Assembly: GCF_020410745.1 (NCBI RefSeq)
Contig: NZ_CP084528.1
Span: 62,001-126,000 of the forward strand
From: Kaistella polysaccharea
Lineage (GTDB): Bacteria; Bacteroidota; Bacteroidia; Flavobacteriales; Weeksellaceae
Length of the DNA: 64,000 nt
Reading direction: 5' to 3'
In this document: in pieces, positions 9,343-17,897 of the stretch
Layout: every line of letters begins with the position of its first letter
Position numbering within the stretch: position 1 is the first letter of the stretch
The notes under the pieces: generated by a model
Databases searched by the model: none
What the model saw: only the letters and a program-made list of their open reading frames with translations
Told to the model about the DNA's origin: nothing
Translations under genes and position numbers: made by a program

Positions 9343-9344
9343 TG

Positions 9345-9360
9345 TTTTCTACGTAGAAAA
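9345..9360. promoter_or_regulatory. Perfect 16-bp palindrome at a predicted transcription start
   Basis: TTTTCTACGTAGAAAA is its own reverse complement. It begins two bases after a consensus -7 element, so it covers the likely +1. This is the usual position of a repressor operator. The cognate regulator is unknown. Confidence 0.45.
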
Positions 9361-9449
9361 TCGACTTTCTAATTTTAATATAATTTCGCAAATCATTTAT
9401 TCGCACACCTTTAAAACTTGATGAGAATAAGAAGGTGTTTGCTTTTTTT
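9346..9449 (+). ncRNA. Candidate small RNA or transcribed leader upstream of the DegT gene
   Basis: The stretch begins just after a consensus -7 motif and ends in an intrinsic terminator. It contains no convincing ORF. A 5' hairpin (TAGAAA at 9354-9359 with TTTCTA at 9366-9371) and the 3' terminator hairpin are the only strong structures. A second -7 motif (9466-9473) lies after the terminator and before the DegT start, so the short transcript could be independent of the downstream gene. It matches no RNA family I recognise. Confidence 0.3.
9403..9449 (+). terminator. Intrinsic terminator or attenuator before the DegT gene
   Basis: ACACCTT (9405-9411) pairs with AAGGTGT (9432-9438) across a 20-nt loop and is followed by a run of seven T. 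It lies 38 bp before the DegT start and after no annotated gene, so it ends either a short RNA or an attenuated leader. Confidence 0.5.
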
Positions 9450-9465
9450 GAAAATTTAATTTTGC

Positions 9466-9473
9466 TAAATTTG
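9466..9473 (+). promoter_or_regulatory. Candidate -7 promoter element of the DegT-galE operon
   Basis: TAAATTTG is a perfect -7 match 14 nt before the ATG at 9488. A TTTG at 9447-9450 could serve as -33, but the 15-nt spacing is short. Confidence 0.4.
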
Positions 9474-9487
9474 AGGAAATATTTTTT

Positions 9488-10618
9488 ATGAAGAAAATAC
9501 AAATGGTTGACCTTCAAAGTCAATACTATAAAATAAAATCTGAAGTTGATAATGCAGTTTTGAATGTAATCGACTCTGCGGCTTTTATTAATGGTCCTGA
9601 AGTAAAATCTTTCCAATCTGAATTAGAAACTTATCTCGATGTAAAACACGTTATTCCTTGCGCAAACGGGACTGATGCTTTACAAATCGCCTTGATGGCT
9701 TTAAAACTTGAAGAAGGCGACGAGATTATCACTGCTGATTTTACCTTCGCTGCTACCGTAGAAGTAATTCATTTATTAAAATTAAAAGCCGTTTTAGTAG
9801 ATGTAGATTACGATACTTTTACGATGGATACTGAGAAATTAAAGGCTGCTATTACCTCAAAAACGAAAGCGATTATTCCTGTTCACTTGTTTGGTCAGTG
9901 TTCAAATATGGAAGAAATTCTGAAAATTGCGAAAGAACACAATATTTACGTAATTGAAGATAATGCGCAAGCAATTGGTGCTGAATTTTCCTTTTCTGAT
10001 GGAACCACGAAGAAATCGGGAACGATGGGTATTTTGGGAACAACCTCATTTTTTCCTTCTAAAAATTTAGGATGTTACGGCGACGGTGGTGCGATTATTA
10101 CAAATGACAATGATTTAGCGCATCAGATCCGCGGTATCGTAAATCATGGAATGTATGAAAGATATTATCACGATGAAGTTGGCGTAAATTCCCGCCTAGA
10201 CAGCATTCAGGCTACTGTTTTAAGAAAAAAACTTCCGTTATTGGACAGTTATAATGAAGCCAGACGAAAAGCCGCTGATTTTTATGACGAAGCTTTCGCC
10301 GACAGCAAAGATATTTTAACACCGAAACGAGCGGAGAATTCCACGCACGTTTTTCACCAATATACTTTAAGAATTCTGAATGGTAAGCGAAATGAGCTCC
10401 AGCAGTTTCTGACTGAAAAAGAGATTCCAGCGATGATTTATTATCCGGTAGCTTTAAGAAAGCAGAAAGCCTATTTCCAGGAAAGTAACGATGCGGATTT
10501 TAAAAATACCGATAAGTTGTTGGACGAAGTAATTTCACTGCCGATGCATACCGAATTAGATGAAGAGCAACTGAAATATATTTCGGATGCCGTTTTGGAA
10601 TTTATGAATAAAGATTAA
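9488..10618 (+). CDS. DegT/DnrJ/EryC1/StrS family sugar aminotransferase
   Basis: This 376-residue PLP enzyme belongs to the family that aminates keto-sugar nucleotides for surface polysaccharides. It has MVDLQSQY at the N-terminus, the PCANGTDALQIAL cofactor-phosphate segment (57-69), VIEDNAQ with the PLP-N1 Asp158, and the Schiff-base Lys192 in FFPSKNLGCYGDGG. The gene is 8 bp upstream of galE, so the two are co-transcribed and probably act on the same nucleotide-sugar pool. The exact sugar cannot be told from sequence; homologues are often annotated as WecE- or PseC-like. Confidence 0.88.
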   Translation: MKKIQMVDLQSQYYKIKSEVDNAVLNVIDSAAFINGPEVKSFQSELETYLDVKHVIPCANGTDALQIALMALKLEEGDEIITADFTFAATVEVIHLLKLKAVLVDVDYDTFTMDTEKLKAAITSKTKAIIPVHLFGQCSNMEEILKIAKEHNIYVIEDNAQAIGAEFSFSDGTTKKSGTMGILGTTSFFPSKNLGCYGDGGAIITNDNDLAHQIRGIVNHGMYERYYHDEVGVNSRLDSIQATVLRKKLPLLDSYNEARRKAADFYDEAFADSKDILTPKRAENSTHVFHQYTLRILNGKRNELQQFLTEKEIPAMIYYPVALRKQKAYFQESNDADFKNTDKLLDEVISLPMHTELDEEQLKYISDAVLEFMNKD

Positions 10619-10626
10619 TTACATTT

Positions 10627-11646
10627 ATGAAGACAATACTCGTTACCGGCGGTCTCGGTTATATTGGTTCCCACACGGTGGTAGAACTTTTACAGAATAA
10701 TTTTGAAGTGATCATTGTTGATGATTTATCAAATTCTGAAAAATTTATTTTAGGAAATATCGAAAAAATTTCTGGGAAGAAACCTATCTTTTATCCATTT
10801 GATTTAAAGCGTAGAGAACTGCTTACGCAACTTTTTGATGCACATCAAATCGATGGTTGTATTAATTTTGCAGCTTTTAAGGCAGTTGGTGAAAGCCAGG
10901 AAAAACCGTTAGATTACTACGAAAACAATCTGTTTTCTTTAATTAATATTTTGCAGGAATTCAAAGCTCGAAATCTTTCAAACTTTATTTTCAGCTCTTC
11001 TTGTACCGTTTACGGCCAGGCAGATGAGCAACCGATTGATGAAAATACTCCGCTGAAAATGCCGGAATCATCTTACGGGAAAACCAAACAGATGGGCGAG
11101 GAGATTCTAAAAGATTTTGCAACAGCCTATAAAAAGAAAGTTTCTTTGCTTAGATATTTTAATCCAATTGGGTCGCATCCGACTTCATTACTGGGAGAAT
11201 TGCCAATCGGTGTTCCTAATAATTTAGTTCCTTATGTTACGCAGACGGCGTCTGGCATCCGGGAAAAACTTTCTATTTGGGGAAATGATTATCCGACGGA
11301 AGATGGCACGGCAATTCGCGATTATATTTATGTTGTAGATTTAGCAAAGGCGCACGTAAAAGCTTTGCAGAAATTGATGGCAGATTCAAGAGAAACGGTT
11401 ATTGATATTTATAATTTAGGAACTGGAAAAGGTTCTTCAGTATTGGAAGTTGTTAACGCTTTTGAAAGTGCAAACGTTGTAAAAGTTCCTTATCAAATTT
11501 GCGAAAGAAGACCAGGAGATATTACAATCGCTTATGCAAATGCCGACAAGGCAGAAAGAGAACTGGGTTGGAAAGCAGAAACATCTTTAGAAGAAGCTTT
11601 AAGAACAACGTGGGAATGGCAGAAATATCTGGAAACCAGAAAGTAA
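10627..11646 (+). CDS. galE: UDP-glucose 4-epimerase
   Basis: This 339-residue extended SDR has the NAD-binding motif GGLGYIGSHTVVELL at residues 8-22, the SSSCTVYG segment (123-130), and the catalytic pair Tyr150 and Lys154 in YGKTK. The substrate-domain signature YFNPIGSHPTSLLGE is intact. It interconverts UDP-glucose and UDP-galactose in the cytoplasm. Length and motifs are those of classical GalE. It is the second gene of the DegT-galE operon and ends at a strong terminator. Confidence 0.93.
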   Translation: MKTILVTGGLGYIGSHTVVELLQNNFEVIIVDDLSNSEKFILGNIEKISGKKPIFYPFDLKRRELLTQLFDAHQIDGCINFAAFKAVGESQEKPLDYYENNLFSLINILQEFKARNLSNFIFSSSCTVYGQADEQPIDENTPLKMPESSYGKTKQMGEEILKDFATAYKKKVSLLRYFNPIGSHPTSLLGELPIGVPNNLVPYVTQTASGIREKLSIWGNDYPTEDGTAIRDYIYVVDLAKAHVKALQKLMADSRETVIDIYNLGTGKGSSVLEVVNAFESANVVKVPYQICERRPGDITIAYANADKAERELGWKAETSLEEALRTTWEWQKYLETRK

Positions 11647-11660
11647 TTAACCTACAAAAT

Positions 11661-11693
11661 AAAAATCCTGAAAATTAATTTTCAGGATTTTTT
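11661..11693. terminator. Bidirectional terminator between galE and the outer-membrane receptor gene
   Basis: AAAAATCCTGAAAA pairs with TTTTCAGGATTTTTT around a TTAA loop. The T-run is present on both strands and the flanking genes converge. Confidence 0.85.
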
Positions 11694-11714
11694 GTACTTA
11701 TATAAGTCAACTTC

Positions 11715-14237
11715 TTACATTGGTGGACCTTGCTCGTCGTCACCACTGGAATTGCTGTTGATATCTTTTTTACGTTTTGGTGCATCTATTTTTTCACCTT
11801 GTTTAAATCGGTAAGTCAAAGAAACATTAAAACTTCTTGGGCTCCAACGCATATAGGAATCTCTTTCGTAACCTGGGCCGAAACTGGTGGAGTTTCTCCC
11901 TCTGGTTCCCAGAATGTCCTGTATATTAAAAGCGATAGTTCCATTGTTGTTCCAGATGGTTTTATTTGCACCGAAATTTAAAACATACATGTCTTTACTT
12001 TCACTTGAAGCGGTTTTTTGTCCACCTCGGTAAAAACCTTGCAATTGCATATTCAATGTTTTGTCAATTTTAAAACTGTTTGTCAATCTCAATCTTGTAG
12101 AAAAACCTTCACCGTCAAAAGAAAGTGGTTTTACCATTCTAGTTGGATCAAAATAGGAACCCTCTGATTTGTACCCAAAAACATCGGCGCTTGCCATAAT
12201 TTTATACCACGGGAAAAGATCAGCAGTCAAATTTAAATCTAAACCGTAACTCGTTTCATTTCCTACGTTATAAGGACTTGTCACCAAAACATCAGATCCA
12301 ATCGCCTGACTCAGTAAAACAAATTTTACATCGTCTGTCGTTTGTCGGTAGTATAAAGTTGGATTGATGGTAAATTTCTTTTTCTGAATGGCATATCCTA
12401 ACTCAAATGAATCAATATAAGAAGGATTTAAATCTTCATTACCACGAAATAAGTTCTGACGGTTTGCCAATGAGGTTGGGTAAGGAATTAAGAACCAAGA
12501 ACGAGGTCTGTTAATCCTTCTGGAGTAATTCAATAACAATTGATTATTAGAACTTCCTAAGTCATAACTTAAAAATACACTTGGAAAAAATCCGGTATAT
12601 TCTTTCTTTTTGCTCGAAGTATTTCCACTTAAACTTTGATATTCAATATTAATCTGTGAGTTTTCTGCTCTTACGCCCAACTGATAGCCTAATTTATCAA
12701 TTTTGCTTTTGAACTGAGCGTATGCTGCATTGATGGTTTCGTCATAAACCGTATTTCCACTGTATTCATCTACGACGCCGTAATTCAGATTAAAATCATT
12801 TTCACGGTTTAGGAAATCGTAATCATTAACATTGTTATCGATTCGATAGCCTGCTTCGATTTTTGATTTCTCTCCGATAGGCAATTCGTAATCAACCTTT
12901 CCGATGACGGATTTGTTCACCGTATTATTATTTCCTAAAGTACCATATCTAAAATATGAATCTTCAAATTCTCTTGAATCTTCGGTTGATTCGTTGTCAC
13001 TTTTTTGCAGACTTAAAGATAACGCGATGTTGTGCCCCGCATCATTAAATTTATGATCCAAACCAATGTCTCCTTGTAAAGAAAGATTAGAACTTGTTCC
13101 TAGAGCCGAAGTTTGCGTGTAATTATTTAAAACTCTTGATGCATCATAATTAATATTATCTACTTTGTTATTGCTTTCGTTAGAAAAGTTTCTAATCATT
13201 CCCGATAAATTAAAAGAAGTTTTCTCCGTTAAGTCTACGGCAAAACCTGCAGTTGCATTATAGAATTTACTGTCACTATTGTTTCGGGAATTTTGCTCGA
13301 AATATCTTGTTGTTGCACCAGTTGTGGTATCAAAGAAGCGCGTTTCGCTATCGCTTTTTCCTTCACCTTCACGATAACCGCCGCCACCATTCAGAAACCA
13401 AGTCCAGCTTCCTTTTTTCCAGCTTAAGTTCGTATTTAAATTTGTGCTTGGTAAATAACCTAAACTTCCGGTAACGCTTCCGTTGAAGCCCATTCCTTTA
13501 GATTTCTTTAAAATAATATTTAAAATACCTGCAGTTCCGCTGGCTTCAAATTTTGAAGATGGATTGGTAATCACTTCAATTCTTTCGATTTGATCAGCTG
13601 GAATTGATTGCAGTGCATTCGCGCCACTATCGATCCCAAGTAGTGAAGAAGGTTTTCCGTTGATCAAGAATTTTACGTTTGAGTTCCCACGCATAGAAAC
13701 CGTACCATCTGTTTCTACCGAAACTGAGGGAACATTCGCCAAAACATCTTGTAAGTTTCCACCTTTGCTGATAATGTCAGTTGATGGATCGTACACTTTT
13801 TTATCTAATTCAACACGATAAGGTTTTGCCGCAGTTGCAGTAATGACGACGCCTTGAATGTCAGATGTTTTGGTATTGGTTATAGAAGCTTCCGGCTGAA
13901 CGGTCAAGTTTCCTAAGTTCCCAGCAGTTGCGATTTGCTTGTTTACAGTAGATTTTTTAAAATCAATCGCCTCGATGATGATGTCGTAATTTCCGGGTGT
14001 CAGTGCGAGCTTGTATTCTCCTTTTTCATCACTTAAGACTGCGTCACTGAAAAGTTTATTGGCCTTATTGCTAAAAGTTACTGAAGCGTAAGGAACGGCA
14101 TTGTTTTGTTGATCTACAATTTTCCCGCTCACGTCTACCTTCTGTTGTGCAAAAGCCAAACTGGCTGCACCTAAAACGAAAACAAGTCCTAATGTTCGTT
14201 TTTTAATAATGGATGAAATCTCAATCCTGTTCGTCAT
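11715..14237 (-). CDS. TonB-dependent receptor-like outer membrane beta-barrel protein
   Basis: The 840-residue protein has a signal peptide ending SLAFAQ, then a carboxypeptidase-regulatory-like domain (about 33-110, starting VDVSGKIVDQQNNAVPYASV). A plug domain follows (about 130-245, with DVLANVPSVSVETDGTVSMR and ITNPSSKFEASGTAGILNI). The remaining 550 or so residues alternate like a beta-barrel. The layout fits the Bacteroidota outer-membrane beta-barrel family related to TonB receptors, usually of unknown ligand. No SusD partner gene adjoins it, which argues against a classical SusC nutrient pair. The C-terminal tail is Lys/Asp/Ser-rich. Confidence 0.88.
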   Translation of the reverse strand: MTNRIEISSIIKKRTLGLVFVLGAASLAFAQQKVDVSGKIVDQQNNAVPYASVTFSNKANKLFSDAVLSDEKGEYKLALTPGNYDIIIEAIDFKKSTVNKQIATAGNLGNLTVQPEASITNTKTSDIQGVVITATAAKPYRVELDKKVYDPSTDIISKGGNLQDVLANVPSVSVETDGTVSMRGNSNVKFLINGKPSSLLGIDSGANALQSIPADQIERIEVITNPSSKFEASGTAGILNIILKKSKGMGFNGSVTGSLGYLPSTNLNTNLSWKKGSWTWFLNGGGGYREGEGKSDSETRFFDTTTGATTRYFEQNSRNNSDSKFYNATAGFAVDLTEKTSFNLSGMIRNFSNESNNKVDNINYDASRVLNNYTQTSALGTSSNLSLQGDIGLDHKFNDAGHNIALSLSLQKSDNESTEDSREFEDSYFRYGTLGNNNTVNKSVIGKVDYELPIGEKSKIEAGYRIDNNVNDYDFLNRENDFNLNYGVVDEYSGNTVYDETINAAYAQFKSKIDKLGYQLGVRAENSQINIEYQSLSGNTSSKKKEYTGFFPSVFLSYDLGSSNNQLLLNYSRRINRPRSWFLIPYPTSLANRQNLFRGNEDLNPSYIDSFELGYAIQKKKFTINPTLYYRQTTDDVKFVLLSQAIGSDVLVTSPYNVGNETSYGLDLNLTADLFPWYKIMASADVFGYKSEGSYFDPTRMVKPLSFDGEGFSTRLRLTNSFKIDKTLNMQLQGFYRGGQKTASSESKDMYVLNFGANKTIWNNNGTIAFNIQDILGTRGRNSTSFGPGYERDSYMRWSPRSFNVSLTYRFKQGEKIDAPKRKKDINSNSSGDDEQGPPM

Positions 14238-14355
14238 AATTTTAATTTATCCTGTACTGATTACTTAATTCTTTAAAAGTTAAAATAAATGTTTGTTTAA
14301 CTTTTTATTCTTCAAAACGATTCTTATAAAGGTATTTTGAATATATTTTTAAATT

Positions 14356-15393
14356 TTACTTAATGTTTTTCGAATTCAACCATTGCTGATAATCTTTCGC
14401 ATTTTTTGCGTGTTCAATATCACTTGCGGTGAAGCGGTGAAATCCAAATTTATTAGGGTCTGCTGCCATAAAAATGAAGTCATTTTTTTCTGCATTTAAA
14501 ACCGCGTCTACCGAATTTTTATCCACCATACAAATCGGTCCTGGGGGAATTCCCGCGGAATAATACGTGTTATATGGCGAGGGTTCACGCAGATGTTTAA
14601 AGAAAACTCTTTTGATCGGATCTCCCTGAAAATTATTGGCTTTACTAACGGCATAAATTACCGTTGGATCACTTTGCAGTTTCATGCCTTTTCGGAAACG
14701 GTTTAAATATAAACCTGCAACTCTTTTCATTTCATCGGGTTTGCCACCAGTTTCTTTATAAACCAAAGAGGCCAAGGCATAAATTTGATCACGGCTTAAG
14801 CCTAATTGTTTTTCCTTACCATTTCTTTCAGCAGTCCAGAAGTCATTATATTCTCCTTCAAATTTCTTGAAGAATTCTTCAGGCGTAACCGTCCAGAAAA
14901 AATTGTAGGTGTCGATAAAGAAATATTTCTTGAGTTCTTCCGCATTGCTTAAACCTTTTGTGGTTGCTATTTTATCTAAATCTGTCGCAAAACGCAAAGA
15001 ATCCAATTCTGTTTTTTTGGCGACTTTCCCAACCATTTGATAAACGGTGAAAAAATCCCCAATTCTAAAGGTATTTTCTGTTTGGTTTCCAGCTTTAATC
15101 ATATTGACCAAATCTGTATTATTCGTTCCTGATTTAATTCTATATCGTCCGGCGCTGAAAAACTTATCCATATTCTTGCTTTTCGCAACTTCCGCAAACT
15201 GCTCCTTATTTTTAACATAAGGTGAAATGGAATCTAAAATAGAATTGAAATTGGCAGAATGCGGAATTAAAACGTAACCTTCTTTAGCAACATTATTCCC
15301 ATAAAATTTCTTGTAATACTGATATCCAAAAAAACTTCCGACTGCAAAAATCAGAAACACGATTACCAAAACAATTCCGAAGCCTTTTTTCAT
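14356..15393 (-). CDS. mltG: Endolytic peptidoglycan transglycosylase
   Basis: This 345-residue protein has one N-terminal membrane helix (about 7-25), a LysM-like region and a YceG/MltG catalytic domain. The catalytic Glu214 lies in YALASLVYKETGG, followed by the family motifs RVAGLYLNRFRKGMKLQSDP and PYNTYYSAGIPPGPI. MltG cleaves nascent glycan strands at the membrane and limits their length. dapF lies 18 bp upstream on the same strand, so a cell-wall precursor gene and a wall-processing gene share an operon. Confidence 0.93.
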   Translation of the reverse strand: MKKGFGIVLVIVFLIFAVGSFFGYQYYKKFYGNNVAKEGYVLIPHSANFNSILDSISPYVKNKEQFAEVAKSKNMDKFFSAGRYRIKSGTNNTDLVNMIKAGNQTENTFRIGDFFTVYQMVGKVAKKTELDSLRFATDLDKIATTKGLSNAEELKKYFFIDTYNFFWTVTPEEFFKKFEGEYNDFWTAERNGKEKQLGLSRDQIYALASLVYKETGGKPDEMKRVAGLYLNRFRKGMKLQSDPTVIYAVSKANNFQGDPIKRVFFKHLREPSPYNTYYSAGIPPGPICMVDKNSVDAVLNAEKNDFIFMAADPNKFGFHRFTASDIEHAKNAKDYQQWLNSKNIK

Positions 15394-15411
15394 ATCTAAA
15401 CGATAACTATT

Positions 15412-16188
15412 TTATAAACTGATTTTTCCTTTGAATATCTGTTTTGCAGGACCTTCTAACCATATGTTTTTGAAAGAATCACCATCCTGTTCTGCGTATA
15501 CTTTTAGATTGCCACCCAGAACTTTTACTTTTACCGAAGGTTGATTTTTATCTTTCAGGAAAACCAAAGCTGAGGCTGTAGCTCCAGTTCCACAACTGAA
15601 AGTTTCATCTTCAACACCACGTTCGTAGGTTCTAATGAAGATTTCATTTTCAGAAATTTCTTCCACAAAATTCACGTTTATTCCTTCCTGACAATAAGAC
15701 GCCGAATTTCTGATTTTGTTACCATTTTCGAAAACTTTATAATCCTTTAACATTTCTACGAAAGTCACATAATGGGGCGAGCCAGTATTTAATTCAAAAT
15801 TTCCATCAATGTTTTTAATGGAATCCACGTCGATCATCTTCAGTTTGATAGTACCATTATTAATCGCAGCTTCGTGTAAACCGTCAATGGCGGTAAAGGT
15901 TGTTTGATTTTCAAAAATGTCTAGAAAGTGAGCGAAGGCAACAAGACATCTGCCGCCGTTCCCGCACATCGTGCTTTCGTTTCCGTCGGAATTATAATAA
16001 ACCATTTTGAAATCAGCAGTGATGTCGTTTTCCAAGAGAATAAGGCCATCGCCACCGATTCCAAATCGTCGGTCGCATAGTTTCTCTATGATTTCTTTCT
16101 CTTTTGGAAACAGCAAATCACGATTGTCAATGATTACGAAATCATTTCCCGTGCCCTGATATTTAAAAAATTCGATGGTATTCTGCAT
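15412..16188 (-). CDS. dapF: Diaminopimelate epimerase
   Basis: The enzyme converts LL- to meso-diaminopimelate for lysine and peptidoglycan synthesis. Both active-site Cys are present: Cys75 in STMCGNGGRC and Cys199 in ETFSCGTGATASA (numbering from ATG at 16188). I prefer this start because it gives MQNTIEFFKYQGTGNDF, the usual family N-terminus. An ATG eight codons upstream (16212) is also open. A -7 motif at 16226-16233 would give a 30-40 nt leader to the chosen start. The gene is followed by mltG. Confidence 0.95.
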   Translation of the reverse strand: MQNTIEFFKYQGTGNDFVIIDNRDLLFPKEKEIIEKLCDRRFGIGGDGLILLENDITADFKMVYYNSDGNESTMCGNGGRCLVAFAHFLDIFENQTTFTAIDGLHEAAINNGTIKLKMIDVDSIKNIDGNFELNTGSPHYVTFVEMLKDYKVFENGNKIRNSASYCQEGINVNFVEEISENEIFIRTYERGVEDETFSCGTGATASALVFLKDKNQPSVKVKVLGGNLKVYAEQDGDSFKNIWLEGPAKQIFKGKISL

Positions 16189-16225
16189 AAAATAAAAGGT
16201 TTTTACCCTCATAATTTTGGGACTG

Positions 16226-16233
16226 CAAAGATA
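16226..16233 (-). promoter_or_regulatory. Candidate -7 promoter element of dapF-mltG
   Basis: Read on the minus strand this is TATCTTTG, a perfect TAnnTTTG match, 37 nt before the chosen dapF start. Confidence 0.4.
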
Positions 16234-16274
16234 CTCAAATCTTTATCATTAGTTTAAGAGCGCAATAGTTTATA

Positions 16275-16946
16275 TCATTTACGGTGATGGAGTTGATGAC
16301 CTTTTTTCCACTCAAAATAACCGACAAATGCCATGGCTGTAAACACCATATATTGAATGGAGGTAATTCCTAAACCTTTATAGATCATCATCGGAATGCA
16401 AATTAAATCACCGATCATCCAGAAAATCCAGTTCTCGATTTTACGTTTCGCCATTAACCACATTCCAACCAGGAAAATTGCCGTGGTGAAAACGTCTAAC
16501 CAGTTCGCCCAATCCAAATGATACAAACCGAGTTGTACATTTTTCATTGAGAAATGATTGTCGATAAATGGTTTATAATAATAGACGATAGTGACTAAAA
16601 TTAAACTAATGAAAAACAGAATCCCGGAAAAAATCCATTCTTTTTTTGTAGCCCAGGAAACTTCTACGTGAATATGGTCTTCGGAACTTTTGGACCATAA
16701 AATCCAGCCATAAATGCTCATGACCGTGTAATAAAAATTAATCATCATGTCGCCGAGCAAGCCGAAATTAAATAGAATGTAAACGTACAATGCCGTGGAA
16801 ACAATTCCTGTCGGGTAAACCCAAATATTCTTTTTAATTGAAAAATAGACACTCAAGATTCCAAAAATAGTAGCAATCGCTTCGAGTGCAATTTGAAAAG
16901 TGTCGTAGGATTCGTAAGGTTTAAGGAAGAGTTCGTAGAAATTCAT
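16275..16946 (-). CDS. pnuC: Nicotinamide riboside transporter, PnuC family
   Basis: This 223-residue protein has seven or so hydrophobic helices and the PnuC core: IFGILSVYFSIKKNIWVYP near the N-terminus, then NFYYTVMSIYGWILW, and a late NWIFWMIGDLICIPMM. PnuC proteins carry nicotinamide riboside (or thiamine, as PnuT) across the inner membrane. Asn and Trp residues in these motifs form the substrate path. No thiamine gene or TPP riboswitch is visible nearby, so NAD salvage is the default reading. The start is almost directly preceded by a -7 motif. Confidence 0.88.
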   Translation of the reverse strand: MNFYELFLKPYESYDTFQIALEAIATIFGILSVYFSIKKNIWVYPTGIVSTALYVYILFNFGLLGDMMINFYYTVMSIYGWILWSKSSEDHIHVEVSWATKKEWIFSGILFFISLILVTIVYYYKPFIDNHFSMKNVQLGLYHLDWANWLDVFTTAIFLVGMWLMAKRKIENWIFWMIGDLICIPMMIYKGLGITSIQYMVFTAMAFVGYFEWKKGHQLHHRK

Positions 16947-16951
16947 GAGTT

Positions 16952-16959
16952 CAAAGATA
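16952..16959 (-). promoter_or_regulatory. -7 motif 5 nt before the pnuC start
   Basis: Minus-strand TATCTTTG is a perfect -7 match. Only 5 nt separate it from the ATG at 16946, so the transcript would be leaderless or nearly so. Confidence 0.4.
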
Positions 16960-17020
16960 AGTTTTTCTGAAAATAAAAGTGAGTGTAACTTTAGTCACAG
17001 ATGTTGTTGAAAAGTCGTCC

Positions 17021-17028
17021 TATCTTTG
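17021..17028 (+). promoter_or_regulatory. Candidate -7 element of the haem-lipoprotein gene
   Basis: TATCTTTG is a perfect match, with TTG copies 11-14 nt upstream (short spacing). It would give a leader of about 95 nt to the gene at 17131. That leader contains a 13-codon ORF (17045-17086) of unknown meaning. Confidence 0.35.
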
Positions 17029-17130
17029 AATAAAATTAAGACGTATGAAATCGCTATCTACAAAATTGATAATCAATTACAACTAAATATTTGCGATTCC
17101 ATTTGCCCTTAAAAAAATAAAAATTTACAA

Positions 17131-17697
17131 ATGAAAAAAGTTTTGGTATTAACTAGTTTCGCATTTCTATTTCTGCAGTGCGGAAATAAAATCGTTCATG
17201 AGGAAACTTCAACTAAAGAAGTCGCAACAATCAGCTCTGATTCACTTCACAGTTATGCGACCGAAACCAAGAAACTTTTGATGAAAAATGTAGCAGAACA
17301 AATGCAGAAAGGCGGACCGGAATCGGCTTTGGAGTTTTGCAATATCGAGGCAATGCCTTTAACAAAATCGATGTCGGATAAACACGGTTTGGTGATTTCC
17401 AGAGTATCTGATAAAAGGCGTAATCCGAAAAATGTTGCCAACGCAGAAGAGTTGAAGTTGATTGAACAGTACAAAAAACAATTGTTAGCAGGTGAACTTT
17501 TAAAACCAGTTCGCACTGAAACTCATTACTATGAACCTTTGGTTACGAATGCGATGTGTTTGCAATGTCATGGCGAATCAGGAAAAAATGTTCAGCCAAA
17601 AGTGGCCGTGAAAATTGCCGAATTATATCCAAACGATTTAGCATTAGGTTATAAAGAAAACGAAGTCCGTGGACTGATCAGTATTAAAACTAAATAG
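17131..17697 (+). CDS. DUF3365/Tll0287-like c-type haem-binding lipoprotein
   Basis: The 188-residue protein has a lipobox ending at Cys17 (LFLQC), a helical middle region, and a single CxxCH motif at Cys143, Cys146 and His147. The context is MCLQCHGESGKNVQPKV, typical of DUF3365 (Tll0287-like) haem proteins. The segment ALEFCNIEAMPLTKSMS also fits that family. It is expected to be anchored in the envelope with one covalent haem. Its role is unknown; related domains sense redox or gas ligands. It stands alone, divergent from pnuC. Confidence 0.82.
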   Translation: MKKVLVLTSFAFLFLQCGNKIVHEETSTKEVATISSDSLHSYATETKKLLMKNVAEQMQKGGPESALEFCNIEAMPLTKSMSDKHGLVISRVSDKRRNPKNVANAEELKLIEQYKKQLLAGELLKPVRTETHYYEPLVTNAMCLQCHGESGKNVQPKVAVKIAELYPNDLALGYKENEVRGLISIKTK

Positions 17698-17728
17698 TTT
17701 ATTTCCATATTTTTATTTGTTAAGATAG

Positions 17729-17759
17729 ACCGTCGCATTTTGTGGCGGTTTGTTTTTTT
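17729..17759 (+). terminator. Intrinsic terminator after the haem-lipoprotein gene
   Basis: ACCGTCGCA pairs with TGTGGCGGT (two G-T wobbles) around a TTT loop and is followed by TTGTTTTTTT. Confidence 0.7.
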
Positions 17760-17808
17760 GCTTTTGGAGAAAGGTTTAGTTTAGTATATTTTCGAAAAAA
17801 GTATATAA

Positions 17809-17897
17809 GATATAATATCAAAATTATTTACATTTTTAATATAAAAAAATGATATACCTTTGTGATATTAATTTTAAGTTTATGAAAACAATATCAC
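17809..17897. promoter_or_regulatory. Promoter and GATAT-box operator region of the toxin-antitoxin operon
   Basis: A perfect -7 element TACCTTTG lies at 17855-17862. Five GATAT/ATATC boxes surround it: an 11-bp palindrome at 17809-17819, GATAT at 17851 and 17864, and ATATC at 17891. GTGATATT (17862-17869) and AATATCAC (17890-17897) form a perfect 8-bp inverted repeat straddling the antitoxin start codon. This is the arrangement expected for autoregulation by a ribbon-helix-helix antitoxin. Confidence 0.45.

Noticed and set aside
11715-14237. SusC-type nutrient receptor
   Set aside because: There is no SusD-like lipoprotein gene next to it, and the protein is shorter than typical SusC.
17045-17086. 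13-codon ORF in the leader of the haem-lipoprotein gene
   Set aside because: Too short to support as a gene or regulatory leader peptide without conservation data.
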